DNA from: Comamonas terrigena NBRC 13299
GTDB taxonomy: Bacteria > Pseudomonadota > Gammaproteobacteria > Burkholderiales > Burkholderiaceae_C
Assembly: GCF_006740045.1 (NCBI RefSeq)
Contig: NZ_AP019749.1
Location: forward strand, 4,359,001-4,423,000
Reading direction: 5' to 3'
Length of the DNA stretch: 64,000 nt
Shown: positions 1 to 8,911 of the stretch, piece by piece
Layout: each line of letters begins with the position of its first letter
How positions within the stretch are numbered: the stretch's first letter is position 1
Position numbers and translations under genes: made by a program
Notes under the pieces: generated by a model
Database searches by the model: none
Seen by the model: the letters and a program-made list of their open reading frames with translations, nothing else
What the model was told of the DNA's origin: nothing

Positions 1-504
1 AAGCCACCGCGCCCGACGGTGTCTTTCATGATGGCCCACCCGGCCCACCTGATTGCCCTGGGCTTTGGCAGCGGCCTGGGCCGCATCGCACCTGGCACCG
101 TGGGCACGCTGTGGGGCTGGCTGTCGTTTCTGGTGCTGCAGCTGTGGCTGACGCCGGCACAGATCGGCTGGCTGCTGCTGGCCTCGCTGTGCGTGGGCTG
201 GTGGGCCTGCACCGTCACCGCCCGCCACCTGCGCGTGGCCGACCCCGGCCACATCGTCTGGGACGAGGTGCTGGCCATGTGGATCATCCTGTGGCTGACC
301 ATGCCCATGGGCTTCTGGGGCCAGCTGGCGGCCTTTGTCTTGTTCCGTTTCTTTGATGCTGCCAAGCCCCAGCCCGTGAAATGGGCCGACCGGCTGTTCA
401 AGGGCTTTGGCTGGAAAGGAGGCTGGGGCATCATGTTCGATGACCTGGTCGCCGCCTTCTGCACCCTGCTGGTCATGGCCGTCTGGCGCCACCTGACCCG
501 CTGA
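1..504 (+). CDS. pgpA: Phosphatidylglycerophosphatase A, 5'-truncated by window edge
   Basis: Dephosphorylates phosphatidylglycerophosphate to phosphatidylglycerol, the last step of PG synthesis at the inner membrane. The frame is open to base 1. The segment HPAHLIALGFGSGLG, the motif GTVGTLWG and the IVWDEVLAMW block match the conserved PgpA core, followed by DAAKPQPVKWADR and the GGWGIMFDD motif with paired acidic residues. Several hydrophobic segments fit a multi-spanning protein. The first in-frame candidate start (GTG at 19) leaves almost no N-terminus before the conserved core, so the true start probably lies upstream of the window. The next gene begins 14 bp downstream on the same strand. 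Confidence 0.93.
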   Translation, partial: KPPRPTVSFMMAHPAHLIALGFGSGLGRIAPGTVGTLWGWLSFLVLQLWLTPAQIGWLLLASLCVGWWACTVTARHLRVADPGHIVWDEVLAMWIILWLTMPMGFWGQLAAFVLFRFFDAAKPQPVKWADRLFKGFGWKGGWGIMFDDLVAAFCTLLVMAVWRHLTR

Positions 505-518
505 CCCACGGAGCCCCC

Positions 519-2087
519 ATGCACCCTGCCCTGCCCGCACTTTCGCTGGTCTGCCTGACATCCCTGGCCACTGCGGTGCAGGCCCAGGACTCCCGCATCA
601 CACAGGTCACGGTCTACCCCGGCAGCGCCACCGTGCAGCGCACGCTGCAGGTGCCCCCAGGTGCACGCCAGGCCGTGCTGGCCTGCCTGCCCGCCGGGCT
701 GGATGCACAGACCCTGCAGGTCAGTGCACCCGCCGGCATGACTGTGGGCGAGCTGTCGGTGCGCCAGCAGCCACGGGCGCTGATTCCCGGTTGTGCCCAC
801 CCGCAGCAGGCCCGCATCCGCGCGCTGGAAGACCAGATCGCCGCGCTGCAGGCCGAGGCCCAGGGGCTGGAGCAGGCAGGCGGCTGGCTGAACCGCTATA
901 CCCAGCCCACAGGCACCGCCCAGATTGCCGCCACGGCCGATGCACTGCGCCGCACCGGCCAGAGCGTGGCCCAGCGCCAGCACCAGCTGGCACGCGAGCG
1001 GCAGGCGCTGGAAGAGCAGCTCAAGCCGCTGCAGGCCGATGCACAGCGCACCGGCGGCGCCCAGGGCCTGGCCAGCACGGTGCTGGTCACGTTGTCGGCC
1101 CCCCAGGGCGGAACGCTGCAGCTGAGTTACCAGGTGCGGGGCACCGGCTGGCAACCCGGCTACCGTGCCAGCCTGGATGTGGAACGCCAGCGTGTGCGGC
1201 TGGAGCGCACCGCCCAGGTCAGCCAGAACAGCGGCGAGGACTGGCGCGATGTGCCGCTGACCCTGTCCACCGGGCAGCCCAATGCCGCCGCCAGCGGTCC
1301 GCTGCCGCGCCCTTGGCGCATCAGCGAAGCCCAGCCTGCGCCGCCGGCCCCGCCCATGCCCGCTCCGGTCGCCGCGCCCATGGCCCGCATGGCATCTTCG
1401 GCAGAAATGGCCAGTCTGGCCCCCACGCCGGAACCGGCCAGTTTCGACGCCAGCGTCTTCGAAGGCAGCCACGCCACCCAGTTCGTGCTGCCGCAGCGCG
1501 TCAACGTCCCCTCCAACGGCGAGCAGCTGAGCCTGACCTTGGGCGAGCAGCAGCTGGACGCCCAGGTGCTGGTGCGCAGCACGCCGGCGCTGGATGCACA
1601 TGCCTACCTGATCGCCAGCTTTGCCCTGCCTGAAACAGGCGTCTGGCCCAGCGGCCCCATCCGCCTGTACCGCGACGGTGCCTATGTAGGCGCCAGCCGC
1701 CTGGATGCCGCCCAGGTGGCCCAGACCGGCCTGGGCTTTGGCCGCGACGAACGGGTGCAGCTGCGCGCCCTGCCCACCGAGCAGACACAGGGCAGCACGG
1801 GCTTCACCGGCAGCCGCCAGCAGCGGGTGGAAAGCCGCCGCTGGGAGGTGCGCAACCTGCACCGCACGCCGGTCACCTTGCAGCTGCTGGATGCCGCCCC
1901 GGTGGCAGAACAGCAGGACATCCGCGTGGAATCGCGCTACAGCCCACAGCCGGCCAGCACCCGCTGGAACGGACAGCCCGGCAGCGTGCTCTGGGAACTG
2001 GCCCTGCCGCCCGGAACCACCCAGCAGATCAGCGCCGAGCACCGCATCTCCTGGCCGCAGGACATGCGCTTGCGCGAGCGCCGCTGA
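519..2087 (+). CDS. DUF4139/MuiA-like exported protein
   Basis: A 522-residue protein with an N-terminal signal peptide (hydrophobic run ending near AVQA, about residues 1-22). A DUF4140-like beta-rich N-terminal domain (TQVTVYPGSATVQRTL, about residues 27-95) is followed by a glutamine- and alanine-rich coiled coil (about 95-175) and a DUF4139 domain whose typical YQVRGTGWQPGYRASLD motif lies near residue 210. Proteins of this family have been called mucoidy inhibitor A-like, but their biochemical role is not established. A proline/alanine-rich linker occurs near residues 265-310. It is probably co-transcribed with pgpA and cinA. Function is not assigned beyond the family. Confidence 0.85.
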   Translation: MHPALPALSLVCLTSLATAVQAQDSRITQVTVYPGSATVQRTLQVPPGARQAVLACLPAGLDAQTLQVSAPAGMTVGELSVRQQPRALIPGCAHPQQARIRALEDQIAALQAEAQGLEQAGGWLNRYTQPTGTAQIAATADALRRTGQSVAQRQHQLARERQALEEQLKPLQADAQRTGGAQGLASTVLVTLSAPQGGTLQLSYQVRGTGWQPGYRASLDVERQRVRLERTAQVSQNSGEDWRDVPLTLSTGQPNAAASGPLPRPWRISEAQPAPPAPPMPAPVAAPMARMASSAEMASLAPTPEPASFDASVFEGSHATQFVLPQRVNVPSNGEQLSLTLGEQQLDAQVLVRSTPALDAHAYLIASFALPETGVWPSGPIRLYRDGAYVGASRLDAAQVAQTGLGFGRDERVQLRALPTEQTQGSTGFTGSRQQRVESRRWEVRNLHRTPVTLQLLDAAPVAEQQDIRVESRYSPQPASTRWNGQPGSVLWELALPPGTTQQISAEHRISWPQDMRLRERR

Positions 2088-2109
2088 CCCCGCCCGAAAG
2101 ACAGCCGAC

Positions 2110-2604
2110 ATGCCCACCCCTTTGCACGACACCCTCTCCGCCCTGGCCCAGGCCCTGGTGGCACGCGGCTGGATGATGGCCACCGCGGAAAGCTGCACCG
2201 GCGGCCTGATTGCCGCCGCCTGCACCGACCTGCCCGGTTCCAGCCGCTGGCTGGAGCGGGGCTTTGTCACCTATTCCAATGCCGCCAAGACCGAGCTGCT
2301 GGGGGTGCCTGCGGAGCTGATTGCACAGCACGGCGCCGTCAGCGAGCCGGTGGCCCGCGCCATGGCTGTGGGCGCCGCCCGGCACGCACCGGTACAGGCC
2401 AGCGTGGCCGTCACCGGCGTGGCCGGCCCGGACGGCGGCAGCGCCGACAAGCCGGTGGGCACGGTGTGGTTTGGCTGGTCGGTGCAAGGCGAGCTGCACA
2501 CGGCCTGCCTGCGCTTCGCAGGCGACCGTGCGGCCGTGCGCCAGCAGACACGCGACCACGCGCTGCAGCAGTTGCTGGCCCTGGTCGCAGCATCCGCACC
2601 CTAG
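2110..2604 (+). CDS. pncC: CinA C-terminal domain / nicotinamide-nucleotide amidohydrolase PncC
   Basis: This 164-residue protein consists of the CinA C-terminal amidase domain alone, the form that hydrolyses NMN to nicotinate mononucleotide and ammonia in NAD salvage. Conserved blocks are TAESCTGGLIAA (the serine of AESCTGG is the family nucleophile), GFVTYSNAAKTELLGV, and VAVTGVAGPDGGSADKPVGTVWFGW. The ATG at 2110 gives the normal family start, 22 bp after the DUF4139 gene. There is no N-terminal MoCF-like domain, so this is the short PncC form rather than full-length competence protein CinA. It ends 21 bp from the convergent tadG stop. Confidence 0.93.
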   Translation: MPTPLHDTLSALAQALVARGWMMATAESCTGGLIAAACTDLPGSSRWLERGFVTYSNAAKTELLGVPAELIAQHGAVSEPVARAMAVGAARHAPVQASVAVTGVAGPDGGSADKPVGTVWFGWSVQGELHTACLRFAGDRAAVRQQTRDHALQQLLALVAASAP

Positions 2605-2625
2605 CCAGGCGGGTAGCGATGCCGC

Positions 2626-4512
2626 TCAATAGACCAGCTCGGCCGCGCCGCCGCAGTTGAGCTGACCGCCCACTTCAGTGAGGGCCAGGTCAACGCCCAG
2701 CAGGCGCAGCAAGGTGTTGACCAGCGGGTCCAGCACCGGCGCCAGCACCCCGGCCACCAGGCCGCCGATCAAGGACAGCAGCCCCGCCAGAATATCGTCC
2801 ACCAGCTTCAGAATGCCCTGGATGCCGGCCTGCGAGGCACGCGGATCGGCGGGCAGTGTCGTCAGCCCGCTCAGGCTGCCCAAGGTGTTGTCCAGGCTCT
2901 GGACCACGTTGTCCGTCTGGATGCCACCCCACACCGCGGCCTGGTCCAGGCGCGGGGGTTGCAGCAGCTGAAACCCCGCCACCTGTTTGCTGGCGACCGG
3001 GGTGTCCAGCTTCAGGCCCAGGCCGCCAAAGTACTGCGCCGTGCGCTTGCCCACGCCGTCGCAGCCCCAGCAGCCAATATCCAGCACCGGCAGCGGCTGC
3101 ATGACCACCGGGGCATTGGAGGCAAAGGCTTTCTGTGCCGCCTCGTTGGCCGTCAGGCCCAGCCGTCCCACCCGGATTTCGGCGGCCGAGGTCCGCACCG
3201 TCTGCACCAGCGCCTTGCCGGTCGGGGTACAGACATAGTCCGTCAGATAGACCTGACCGCCGCCCGCCTCTACGACCACATCCACCCGGCTGGGGGCCGG
3301 CAGCAGCTCCAGGTCAGCATAGCCGCTGCCGCCTCCGGTCAGAAAATTGACCAGGGCCACGGCCGGCGAAATCAGCTTCAACAAGGCATTCAGCGCTGTG
3401 ATGGTGGCACCCACCAGCGGCAGGTCCACCGAGATCAGGGCCCGCACCTGGGCCGTGCGCACGAACAGCCGGTCGGCCCCCAGGGGATCGGCCTTGGCCA
3501 GCGCGGGGTCGCCGATCGCGGTCAGCTGCGGGGGTTGCAGCACCTTCAGACGCAAGCTCGTATTCGCAATCCCCAGCGGGATGTCCACCGCCGCGGCCGC
3601 CGCATTGTTGCCATTGCCCACCTGGATCACGGCCTGCGCCAGCTCCAGCACATTCAGCGAGGTCGACAGCGCCGAGCCGGTCAGCCCGCTTTGCAGCTTC
3701 AGCAACTGGTTCAGCTGCAGCCGCACACCCGGCACGGTGGCCGCCACGCCCGCCAGGCTCTGCAGGGCCTGCACATTCGCATCCGCCGTGGTCGCACCAC
3801 GCTGCACCACGTCCAGCATGGCCTCCAGCACCTTGTTCACGCTGACCTGGGTGCTCAGCAAGCGGTCGTAGTCCCCGGCATCAATGCCGACCTTCAATGC
3901 CAGGGCGTCCAGAAACGCCAGCAGGTCGATCTGGGTGCCCAGCAGGCCATTCCAGCCCAGCACCGAGATATCCACCTTGCCGCCCAGCAGACCGCCCACC
4001 AGCGCATTGAGCAACAGCGCATCGTTGTTGTTCTGGATGGCGGCCAGCTTGGAGCGCACGGACAGCCGGGCCAGCTGCGGCCGCTGGACGGCGGTGGCCG
4101 TGGCCTGCAGGCTGCGGCGCCCGCCGTCGGCCGCCGGCCACACAAAGAAATACGGCACCGTGCGCTGCACCGTGACCCGACAGGCGTTCACCACCGAGGC
4201 AGCACCGGCCACGAAATAGCTGGCGCGCTGTCCGGATGCATTGGGCTGCCAGTGCCCGGACTGCACCTGCAGCTGGTCGGTCGCTGCCCGTCCGTTGCTG
4301 GCGGCGCTGGCCGCCGCCAGGGAAGCACAGGTGTTCACGGGATCCGCGGCACCCGCCACCGCAGCCAGGTCGGCCATCTTCTGCAGCTCGCGCTGCTGCC
4401 AGAACAGGTTGCCGATATCGAGCGCCATCAGGCACGACAGCGCAACGCCCATCCACAGCGCCGCCACCAGCGCCACAGCGCCTTTCTGGGAGCGGTGCAG
4501 GGAAGGGGTCAC
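2626..4512 (-). CDS. tadG: TadG-like pilus assembly protein
   Basis: Last gene of the Tad pilus operon. The N-terminal block, HRSQKGAVALVAALWMG, then a hydrophobic helix and the run ALDIGNLFWQQRELQKMADLA, is the TadG-like membrane anchor, in which a pilin-like helix tethers a large periplasmic domain. The 628-residue product is rich in Leu, Ala and Val with few charged residues, and contains cysteine pairs near CTPTGK and CWGCDG. I chose the GTG at 4512 because it directly precedes the conserved anchor; the frame remains open upstream but that sequence looks non-coding. It lies 16 bp after the DUF3613 gene. TadG proteins are minor pilus-assembly components; the precise role is unsettled. Confidence 0.85.
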   Translation of the reverse strand: MTPSLHRSQKGAVALVAALWMGVALSCLMALDIGNLFWQQRELQKMADLAAVAGAADPVNTCASLAAASAASNGRAATDQLQVQSGHWQPNASGQRASYFVAGAASVVNACRVTVQRTVPYFFVWPAADGGRRSLQATATAVQRPQLARLSVRSKLAAIQNNNDALLLNALVGGLLGGKVDISVLGWNGLLGTQIDLLAFLDALALKVGIDAGDYDRLLSTQVSVNKVLEAMLDVVQRGATTADANVQALQSLAGVAATVPGVRLQLNQLLKLQSGLTGSALSTSLNVLELAQAVIQVGNGNNAAAAAVDIPLGIANTSLRLKVLQPPQLTAIGDPALAKADPLGADRLFVRTAQVRALISVDLPLVGATITALNALLKLISPAVALVNFLTGGGSGYADLELLPAPSRVDVVVEAGGGQVYLTDYVCTPTGKALVQTVRTSAAEIRVGRLGLTANEAAQKAFASNAPVVMQPLPVLDIGCWGCDGVGKRTAQYFGGLGLKLDTPVASKQVAGFQLLQPPRLDQAAVWGGIQTDNVVQSLDNTLGSLSGLTTLPADPRASQAGIQGILKLVDDILAGLLSLIGGLVAGVLAPVLDPLVNTLLRLLGVDLALTEVGGQLNCGGAAELVY

Positions 4513-4528
4513 GGGGGCCTTCGGTGCG

Positions 4529-4873
4529 CTACTTCTTCGCCATGGGCGATGCCGCGCGCTCGGGGATCGGGTGGGCAAAGCTCTCCACATAGCGTGCATA
4601 GACTTTCTGCGCCACCACGCCGGCCATGGGCTGCGGGGGACGGGAGGGCTCGGTGGTGGCCTGCTGCTGCAACAGGGCGCGTGTCGCCTGCCCCACGGGC
4701 ATGGCCGTGGGGGTGGTCCCTGGCAGGGGTTGGCAGGGCGGTGCCGCACACGCAGCCACCGGAGCCGCGTGCGCAGCTTGCGGCGGCGTTGAAAGCGCTG
4801 GTGGCGGGGTCTGCGCGGACACGCTGCCCGCCCCCACCAGAACCAGGGTCCACCACATCGGTTTGCAGATCAT
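4529..4873 (-). CDS. DUF3613-type small exported protein of the Tad locus
   Basis: A 114-residue protein with a signal peptide (hydrophobic run then SVSAQ, about residues 1-21), a proline/alanine-rich middle, and a C-terminal region with QATRALLQQQ and AQKVYARYVESFAHPIPE. That pattern matches what I recall of DUF3613, a family found in Tad loci of Pseudomonas and Burkholderia. The ATG at 4873 overlaps the tadD stop by four bases, implying translational coupling. No enzymatic motif is visible. The role is unknown, probably accessory to pilus assembly because it is encoded between tadD and tadG. Confidence 0.75.
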   Translation of the reverse strand: MICKPMWWTLVLVGAGSVSAQTPPPALSTPPQAAHAAPVAACAAPPCQPLPGTTPTAMPVGQATRALLQQQATTEPSRPPQPMAGVVAQKVYARYVESFAHPIPERAASPMAKK

Positions 4874-5736
4874 GAGGGTGCTCCTTGCTGTGCCACGGCC
4901 GTGGTGCCGGGGATGGATGCGGCCGCGGGAAGCGGCAGCGGCAAATCCGGTTCGGGAGCGCGCTGCAGCACTTCCAGCTGCTGGGCCTGCTGAAACACCT
5001 GCTGGCGCAGCGGGGCCCCCATCTGGTGCTGCTGCATCCACTGGGCCGCTTCCTGGTCTTTGCCAAACAGCAACAGGTACACGGCCACATTGCTGAGGAT
5101 GCGGCGCTGTGCAGGCTGCAGCTGTACCGCCTGCATCAGCGGAAGGCGTGCGTCGCGGGCCTGCGGCGTGTGCAGCAAGGCGTAGCCCAGATCGTTCAGC
5201 AGCAAGGCATCGGTCGGCGACAGCCGGCGTGCCGCCTGCAGCTGCGCCACGGCCTCCCGGTACTGCCCTTGCGCGGCGGCCAGCAGGCCCAGGCCATGCG
5301 CTGCACGCGCGGCCTGGCTGCCGCTCTGCAAGGTACGGTACAGGCGTTCACTGTCCTGGAACTGGCCCGTCTGGCGCAGCGCATCGGCACGCAGCAAACG
5401 GCTGGTGTCCGAAACACCCCAGCGCTGCTCCAGCGCGTCCAGATGCGCCAGCGCGGCATACCACAGCGATTTGCGCTGCAGCTCCGCCACCACCTGCAGG
5501 TAGCTGGCCTGCGTCTCTTGTCCCAGCATCGGCGTGGCGTCACCGGCGCGCTCGGCATCCGCCTGCTGCTCCGCCCGAGCCTGGCTGTCCGCCGCCTGCG
5601 ACGAAGCCATGGCCGCGGCCGCCATGCTGCCCAGCACCTGGGTGCTGCAGCCGTACAGCCCCATGCTGCCTGCCAGCGCGGCGGCCAGCAGACACCGGCG
5701 CCACCCCCATCCCTTTGCACTGCCTAGCTGCTTCAT
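4870..5736 (-). CDS. tadD: TadD-like TPR lipoprotein
   Basis: A 288-residue lipoprotein. The signal peptide ends in a lipobox-like LYGC near residue 30, predicting outer-membrane anchoring. Tetratricopeptide-like helices span about residues 75-230 (for example AALAHLDALEQRWG, YREAVAQLQAARRLSPTDALLLNDLGYAL), and a proline-rich tail follows. TadD proteins act as assembly scaffolds or pilotins for the Tad secretin. The start overlaps the tadC stop (ATGA), and the stop overlaps the next start in the same way, so tadC, tadD and the DUF3613 gene appear translationally coupled. Confidence 0.9.
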   Translation of the reverse strand: MKQLGSAKGWGWRRCLLAAALAGSMGLYGCSTQVLGSMAAAAMASSQAADSQARAEQQADAERAGDATPMLGQETQASYLQVVAELQRKSLWYAALAHLDALEQRWGVSDTSRLLRADALRQTGQFQDSERLYRTLQSGSQAARAAHGLGLLAAAQGQYREAVAQLQAARRLSPTDALLLNDLGYALLHTPQARDARLPLMQAVQLQPAQRRILSNVAVYLLLFGKDQEAAQWMQQHQMGAPLRQQVFQQAQQLEVLQRAPEPDLPLPLPAAASIPGTTAVAQQGAPS

Positions 5737-6686
5737 TTGACACTCCCCAAAGTTCGCATCACGGCCAGAAAGCCGGGGCCGGCGGTGATCACCATCAACG
5801 CCGGCAACAGGGTCAGGACCATCACCGCCGTCATCTTGACCGTGACCTTGCCGATGGCCTCCTTCATGCGCATGCGCCGCTGCTCACGCAGGCGCTGGCC
5901 GAACTGGCGCAAGGGTTCCTGCACCGCCCCACCGTGCTGGTCGATCTGCACCAGCAACGCCGTCAGATCGGCCAGGCTGTCGCTGTGGAACATCTCGGAC
6001 AGCCGGGAAAAAGCCTGGTCGCGGGAACGCCCGCCGGCATACAGCCGGTTGGCCAGCTGCAGCTCACGCGACAGCACCGGCAGCACCTGGCCAAAATCCT
6101 GCGCAATCAGCTGCAGACTCTGGTCGATGCCCTGTCCGCTGCCCTGCAGCAGGGACAGCAGATCGACCAGCACCGGCAACTCCGCCTCCACGCTGCGCCG
6201 CCGCCGCTGGGCATAACGGCGCAGCACCCACTTGGGCAGCAGATAGCCCAGGGCCAGCGCGGCAAACAGGTACAGCAAGGACAGCCGGGCCATGAAGGCT
6301 GGCGCCCACAAGGCCAGCAGCAGTGGCAGAAAAGCCATCAGGGCCAGGCGTGCCAGCACCAGGTAGACCACACCCAGGCTGTTGCCAAAGCCGCATTGCG
6401 CCAGCAAGGTCCGATCTTCCTGCGCCACCACCTGCTGCCCGGCGGGCGAGGCCAGCCATGCCCGCAGGCGCTGGCTTTGGCGCTGGAGCCACTGGCGCGG
6501 GCGCAAGGCTGTGCGGCTGCGGGGTGTGGGCCCCACCGGCTGGCGCCGCTGCAGCACCGCGTCCACATGGCGGTGCCGCTGCGCCCGCTGCCGGGCCAGC
6601 CGCCACAGCCACCACCCGAGCACCAGCAGCGGCAAAAACGCCAGCGCTGCCAGCACACTTCCTTCCCCAGGCAGATAGCGGTCCAT
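5733..6686 (-). CDS. tadC: TadC, Tad pilus inner-membrane platform protein
   Basis: A 317-residue type II secretion F-family membrane protein. Hydrophobic segments lie near residues 10-27, around 118-155 in two passes, and at the C-terminus (VMVLTLLPALMVITAGPGF). The T2SSF cytoplasmic domain is recognisable from ELPVLVDLLSLLQGSGQGIDQSLQLI and LADLTALLVQIDQHGGAVQEPL. With TadB it forms the inner-membrane platform driven by the TadA ATPase. It lies 9 bp after tadB and overlaps tadD by four bases. Confidence 0.93.
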   Translation of the reverse strand: MDRYLPGEGSVLAALAFLPLLVLGWWLWRLARQRAQRHRHVDAVLQRRQPVGPTPRSRTALRPRQWLQRQSQRLRAWLASPAGQQVVAQEDRTLLAQCGFGNSLGVVYLVLARLALMAFLPLLLALWAPAFMARLSLLYLFAALALGYLLPKWVLRRYAQRRRRSVEAELPVLVDLLSLLQGSGQGIDQSLQLIAQDFGQVLPVLSRELQLANRLYAGGRSRDQAFSRLSEMFHSDSLADLTALLVQIDQHGGAVQEPLRQFGQRLREQRRMRMKEAIGKVTVKMTAVMVLTLLPALMVITAGPGFLAVMRTLGSVK

Positions 6687-6695
6687 GCGCCCTGC

Positions 6696-7604
6696 TCATT
6701 CCAGCTGGGCCAGGCGGTACAGCATGCACACCCCGACCACCTGCAGACCGGCGGCCGCATACAGCAGCTGGCGGCCTCCCGTGTCGTTCCACAGCTGCAT
6801 GAAGTAATCCGCATTGGTGATGATGATGGCGCCCCCCACCAGCAGAGGCAGCAGGCTCAGCACCCAGGCAGACAGGCGCACCTCGGCCGACAGGGCGAAC
6901 AGTTCCTGCCGGGCCTGCTGCTGGTCGCGCAAGAAATGCGCCACCCGCTCCAGCAGGCTGTCGACCCGCCCGCCGAACCGGCCGCCGACCTGCAGGATGG
7001 CCGCCAGCAGCGAGAAGGCTTCCAGCCCCCAATGGCGGCTGGCGGTGGCCAGGGCCTGGTCCACCGGCATGCCGGCCTTGGCAAAGGCCGCAGCCTGGTT
7101 CAAGGTGGCCAGCAAAGGCGGCTTGGCCGCTGCCGAGGCCAGCAAAAAGGCCGACGGGGTGGCATGCCCCAGCACCACCATGCGCACCATGCCGTCGATG
7201 AACGCCGGCAACTGCTGCTGCACCTGCTGGCGCAGCCGCTGCCAGCGCCGCCAGGCCAGCAGCAGGGCCACGCCTATCAGCAGGCACCAGAGCAGCAACG
7301 CCGCGCGCTCCCAGCCCAGCACCGCCAGCGGCAGCGCCAACACCACCGGCACCGACAAGCCGCCCCACAGCCAGCGCCAGCTGACCGCATGCCGCAGCCA
7401 GGGTGGCCCCCAGGACAGCCCTGTCGCCACCTCCTCACCGCCCACCGGGCCCAGCAGCACCGCCGTCCCTTCGCGCTGCTCCAGCACGGTCTGCAGGTGC
7501 CGGGCCATCTGCTGCTGCAGGCGCTGGTGCGCTTCATAGCCCCACAATGCCACGCCCAGCCCGGCCAGCAGGCAGGCCACACTCAGAATGGCCCAGCCGC
7601 TCAC
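6696..7604 (-). CDS. tadB: TadB, Tad pilus inner-membrane platform protein
   Basis: A 302-residue F-family protein with two transmembrane helices near the N-terminus (LSVACLLAGLGVALWG), two in the middle (LSVPVVLALPLAVLG, LLLWCLLIGVALLLAW) and two at the C-terminus. The core QQLPAFIDGMVRMVVLGHATPSAFLLA and KAGMPVDQALATAS is typical of TadB. I chose the GTG at 7604 because it overlaps the tadA stop in a GTGA arrangement, the pattern seen elsewhere in this operon; a second GTG lies 9 bases upstream. The gene sits between the ATPase and TadC, as in other Tad loci. Confidence 0.92.
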   Translation of the reverse strand: MSGWAILSVACLLAGLGVALWGYEAHQRLQQQMARHLQTVLEQREGTAVLLGPVGGEEVATGLSWGPPWLRHAVSWRWLWGGLSVPVVLALPLAVLGWERAALLLWCLLIGVALLLAWRRWQRLRQQVQQQLPAFIDGMVRMVVLGHATPSAFLLASAAAKPPLLATLNQAAAFAKAGMPVDQALATASRHWGLEAFSLLAAILQVGGRFGGRVDSLLERVAHFLRDQQQARQELFALSAEVRLSAWVLSLLPLLVGGAIIITNADYFMQLWNDTGGRQLLYAAAGLQVVGVCMLYRLAQLE

Positions 7605-8911
7605 AGCGGCCACCCCCCGCCATCGGCCATGCCCCGTGCGGCGTTGCCGGCCTTCCAGGCGGCCAGCTTCGGTGTCTGCGGCGGCACTCCCAGGCTGTGC
7701 CAGCTGTCGACCTGCCCGCCCTGGGACTCGTGGCGGTACAGCTCCTGCAGCGCCACCGTGTCGTCCACCATGCCCACCACCTCCGTGATGGACAGCAGCC
7801 GGCGCTTGCCGTTGGGCAGGCGGCCGATCTGCACGATGAAATCCAGGGCCGACACCATCTGCCTGCGCAGGCTCAGCTCGCTGCCGGCAAAGCCGGCAAA
7901 CCCCGCCAGCATCTCCAGCCGGTACAGGCATTCGCGCGGCGAGCTGGCATGGATGGTGGCCATGGAGCCGTCATGGCCGGTGTTCATGGCCTGCAGCATC
8001 TCCAGCACCTCGGCGCCGCGCACTTCACCGACGATGATGCGGTCGGGCCGCATGCGCAGGCTGTTGCGCAGCAGATCGCGCGTGGACACGGTCCCCTGCC
8101 CGTCCAGTCCGGCAGGCCGGCTCTCCATGCGTACCACATGCGGATGGTGCAGCGACAGCTCGGCCGCATCCTCGATGGTCACCACCCGCTCGCTCTCCGG
8201 GATGAACACCGCCATGGCGTTGAGCAACGAAGTCTTGCCGGAGCTGGTGCCACCGCTGATCAGGATGTTGCAGCGCTCGCGCACGGCGTGGTGCAGCAGG
8301 CTGGACATGGCCGCATCCAGGCTGCCCATGCGCACCAGATCGTCCATGCCCCAGGCCTCCTGCCGGAACTTGCGGATGGAGACCAGCGGGCCATCCAGCG
8401 CCAGCGGCGGAATGACGGCATTCAGGCGCCCGCCGCCCGGCAGGCGGGCATCCACCATGGGCGACGATTCGTCCAGACGCCGCCCCAGGGGGGCCAGCAC
8501 GCGCTGCACAATGCGCAGCAGATGCTGGTCGTCACTGAAGGCCAGTGCCTGTTTGTGCAGCACCCCCCGGCGCGATATGAACACGTTCTGGTAGCCGTTG
8601 ATCAGGATGTCTTCCACATCCTGGTCCTGCATCAGATCGTCCAGTGGACCCAGGCCATTGATTTCCTTGAGCAGGTCGCGCGCAATCTGCTGGGCTTCGC
8701 TGGTATTGATGGGAACGCGCCGCAGTTGCACAAAGCGGTCGATCTCCCGCGCCACGAATTTCTGCACCCGCGCCTCGTCCCAGTGCGAGAACTCCGATCC
8801 GACTTCCTCTATCCGCGCCAGCAGGTGTTCATGGGCCTGCAGGCGAATGGCCAGGTATTCGCGCGACGCCGCAAACCCGCCGGCCGCATCGCTGTAAATC
8901 ATCTGCATCAT
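7601..8911 (-). CDS. tadA: TadA/CpaF secretion ATPase
   Basis: The motor ATPase of the Tad pilus, in the cytoplasm at the inner membrane; 436 residues. Motifs in order: Walker A GGTSSGKT (about 220-227), Asp box VVTIEDAAEL (243-252), Walker B region RIIVGEVRG (291-299) and His box HDGSMATIHA (313-322). The N-terminal domain with INGLGPLDDLMQDQDVEDILING (about 84-106) is the CpaF-type N-domain. Two ATGs occur in tandem; the first, at 8911, overlaps the tadZ stop by four bases. It powers both pilin polymerisation and, in some systems, retraction. Confidence 0.96.
   Translation of the reverse strand: MMQMIYSDAAGGFAASREYLAIRLQAHEHLLARIEEVGSEFSHWDEARVQKFVAREIDRFVQLRRVPINTSEAQQIARDLLKEINGLGPLDDLMQDQDVEDILINGYQNVFISRRGVLHKQALAFSDDQHLLRIVQRVLAPLGRRLDESSPMVDARLPGGGRLNAVIPPLALDGPLVSIRKFRQEAWGMDDLVRMGSLDAAMSSLLHHAVRERCNILISGGTSSGKTSLLNAMAVFIPESERVVTIEDAAELSLHHPHVVRMESRPAGLDGQGTVSTRDLLRNSLRMRPDRIIVGEVRGAEVLEMLQAMNTGHDGSMATIHASSPRECLYRLEMLAGFAGFAGSELSLRRQMVSALDFIVQIGRLPNGKRRLLSITEVVGMVDDTVALQELYRHESQGGQVDSWHSLGVPPQTPKLAAWKAGNAARGMADGGGWPL

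Noticed and set aside
5109..8594. Very long open frame on the plus strand antisense to tadD, tadC and tadB, and others such as 9118-11565
   Set aside because: These are consequences of high GC content opposite real genes. They show Pro/Arg/Gln/His-rich low-complexity translations with no family motifs, while the minus strand carries recognisable Tad proteins.
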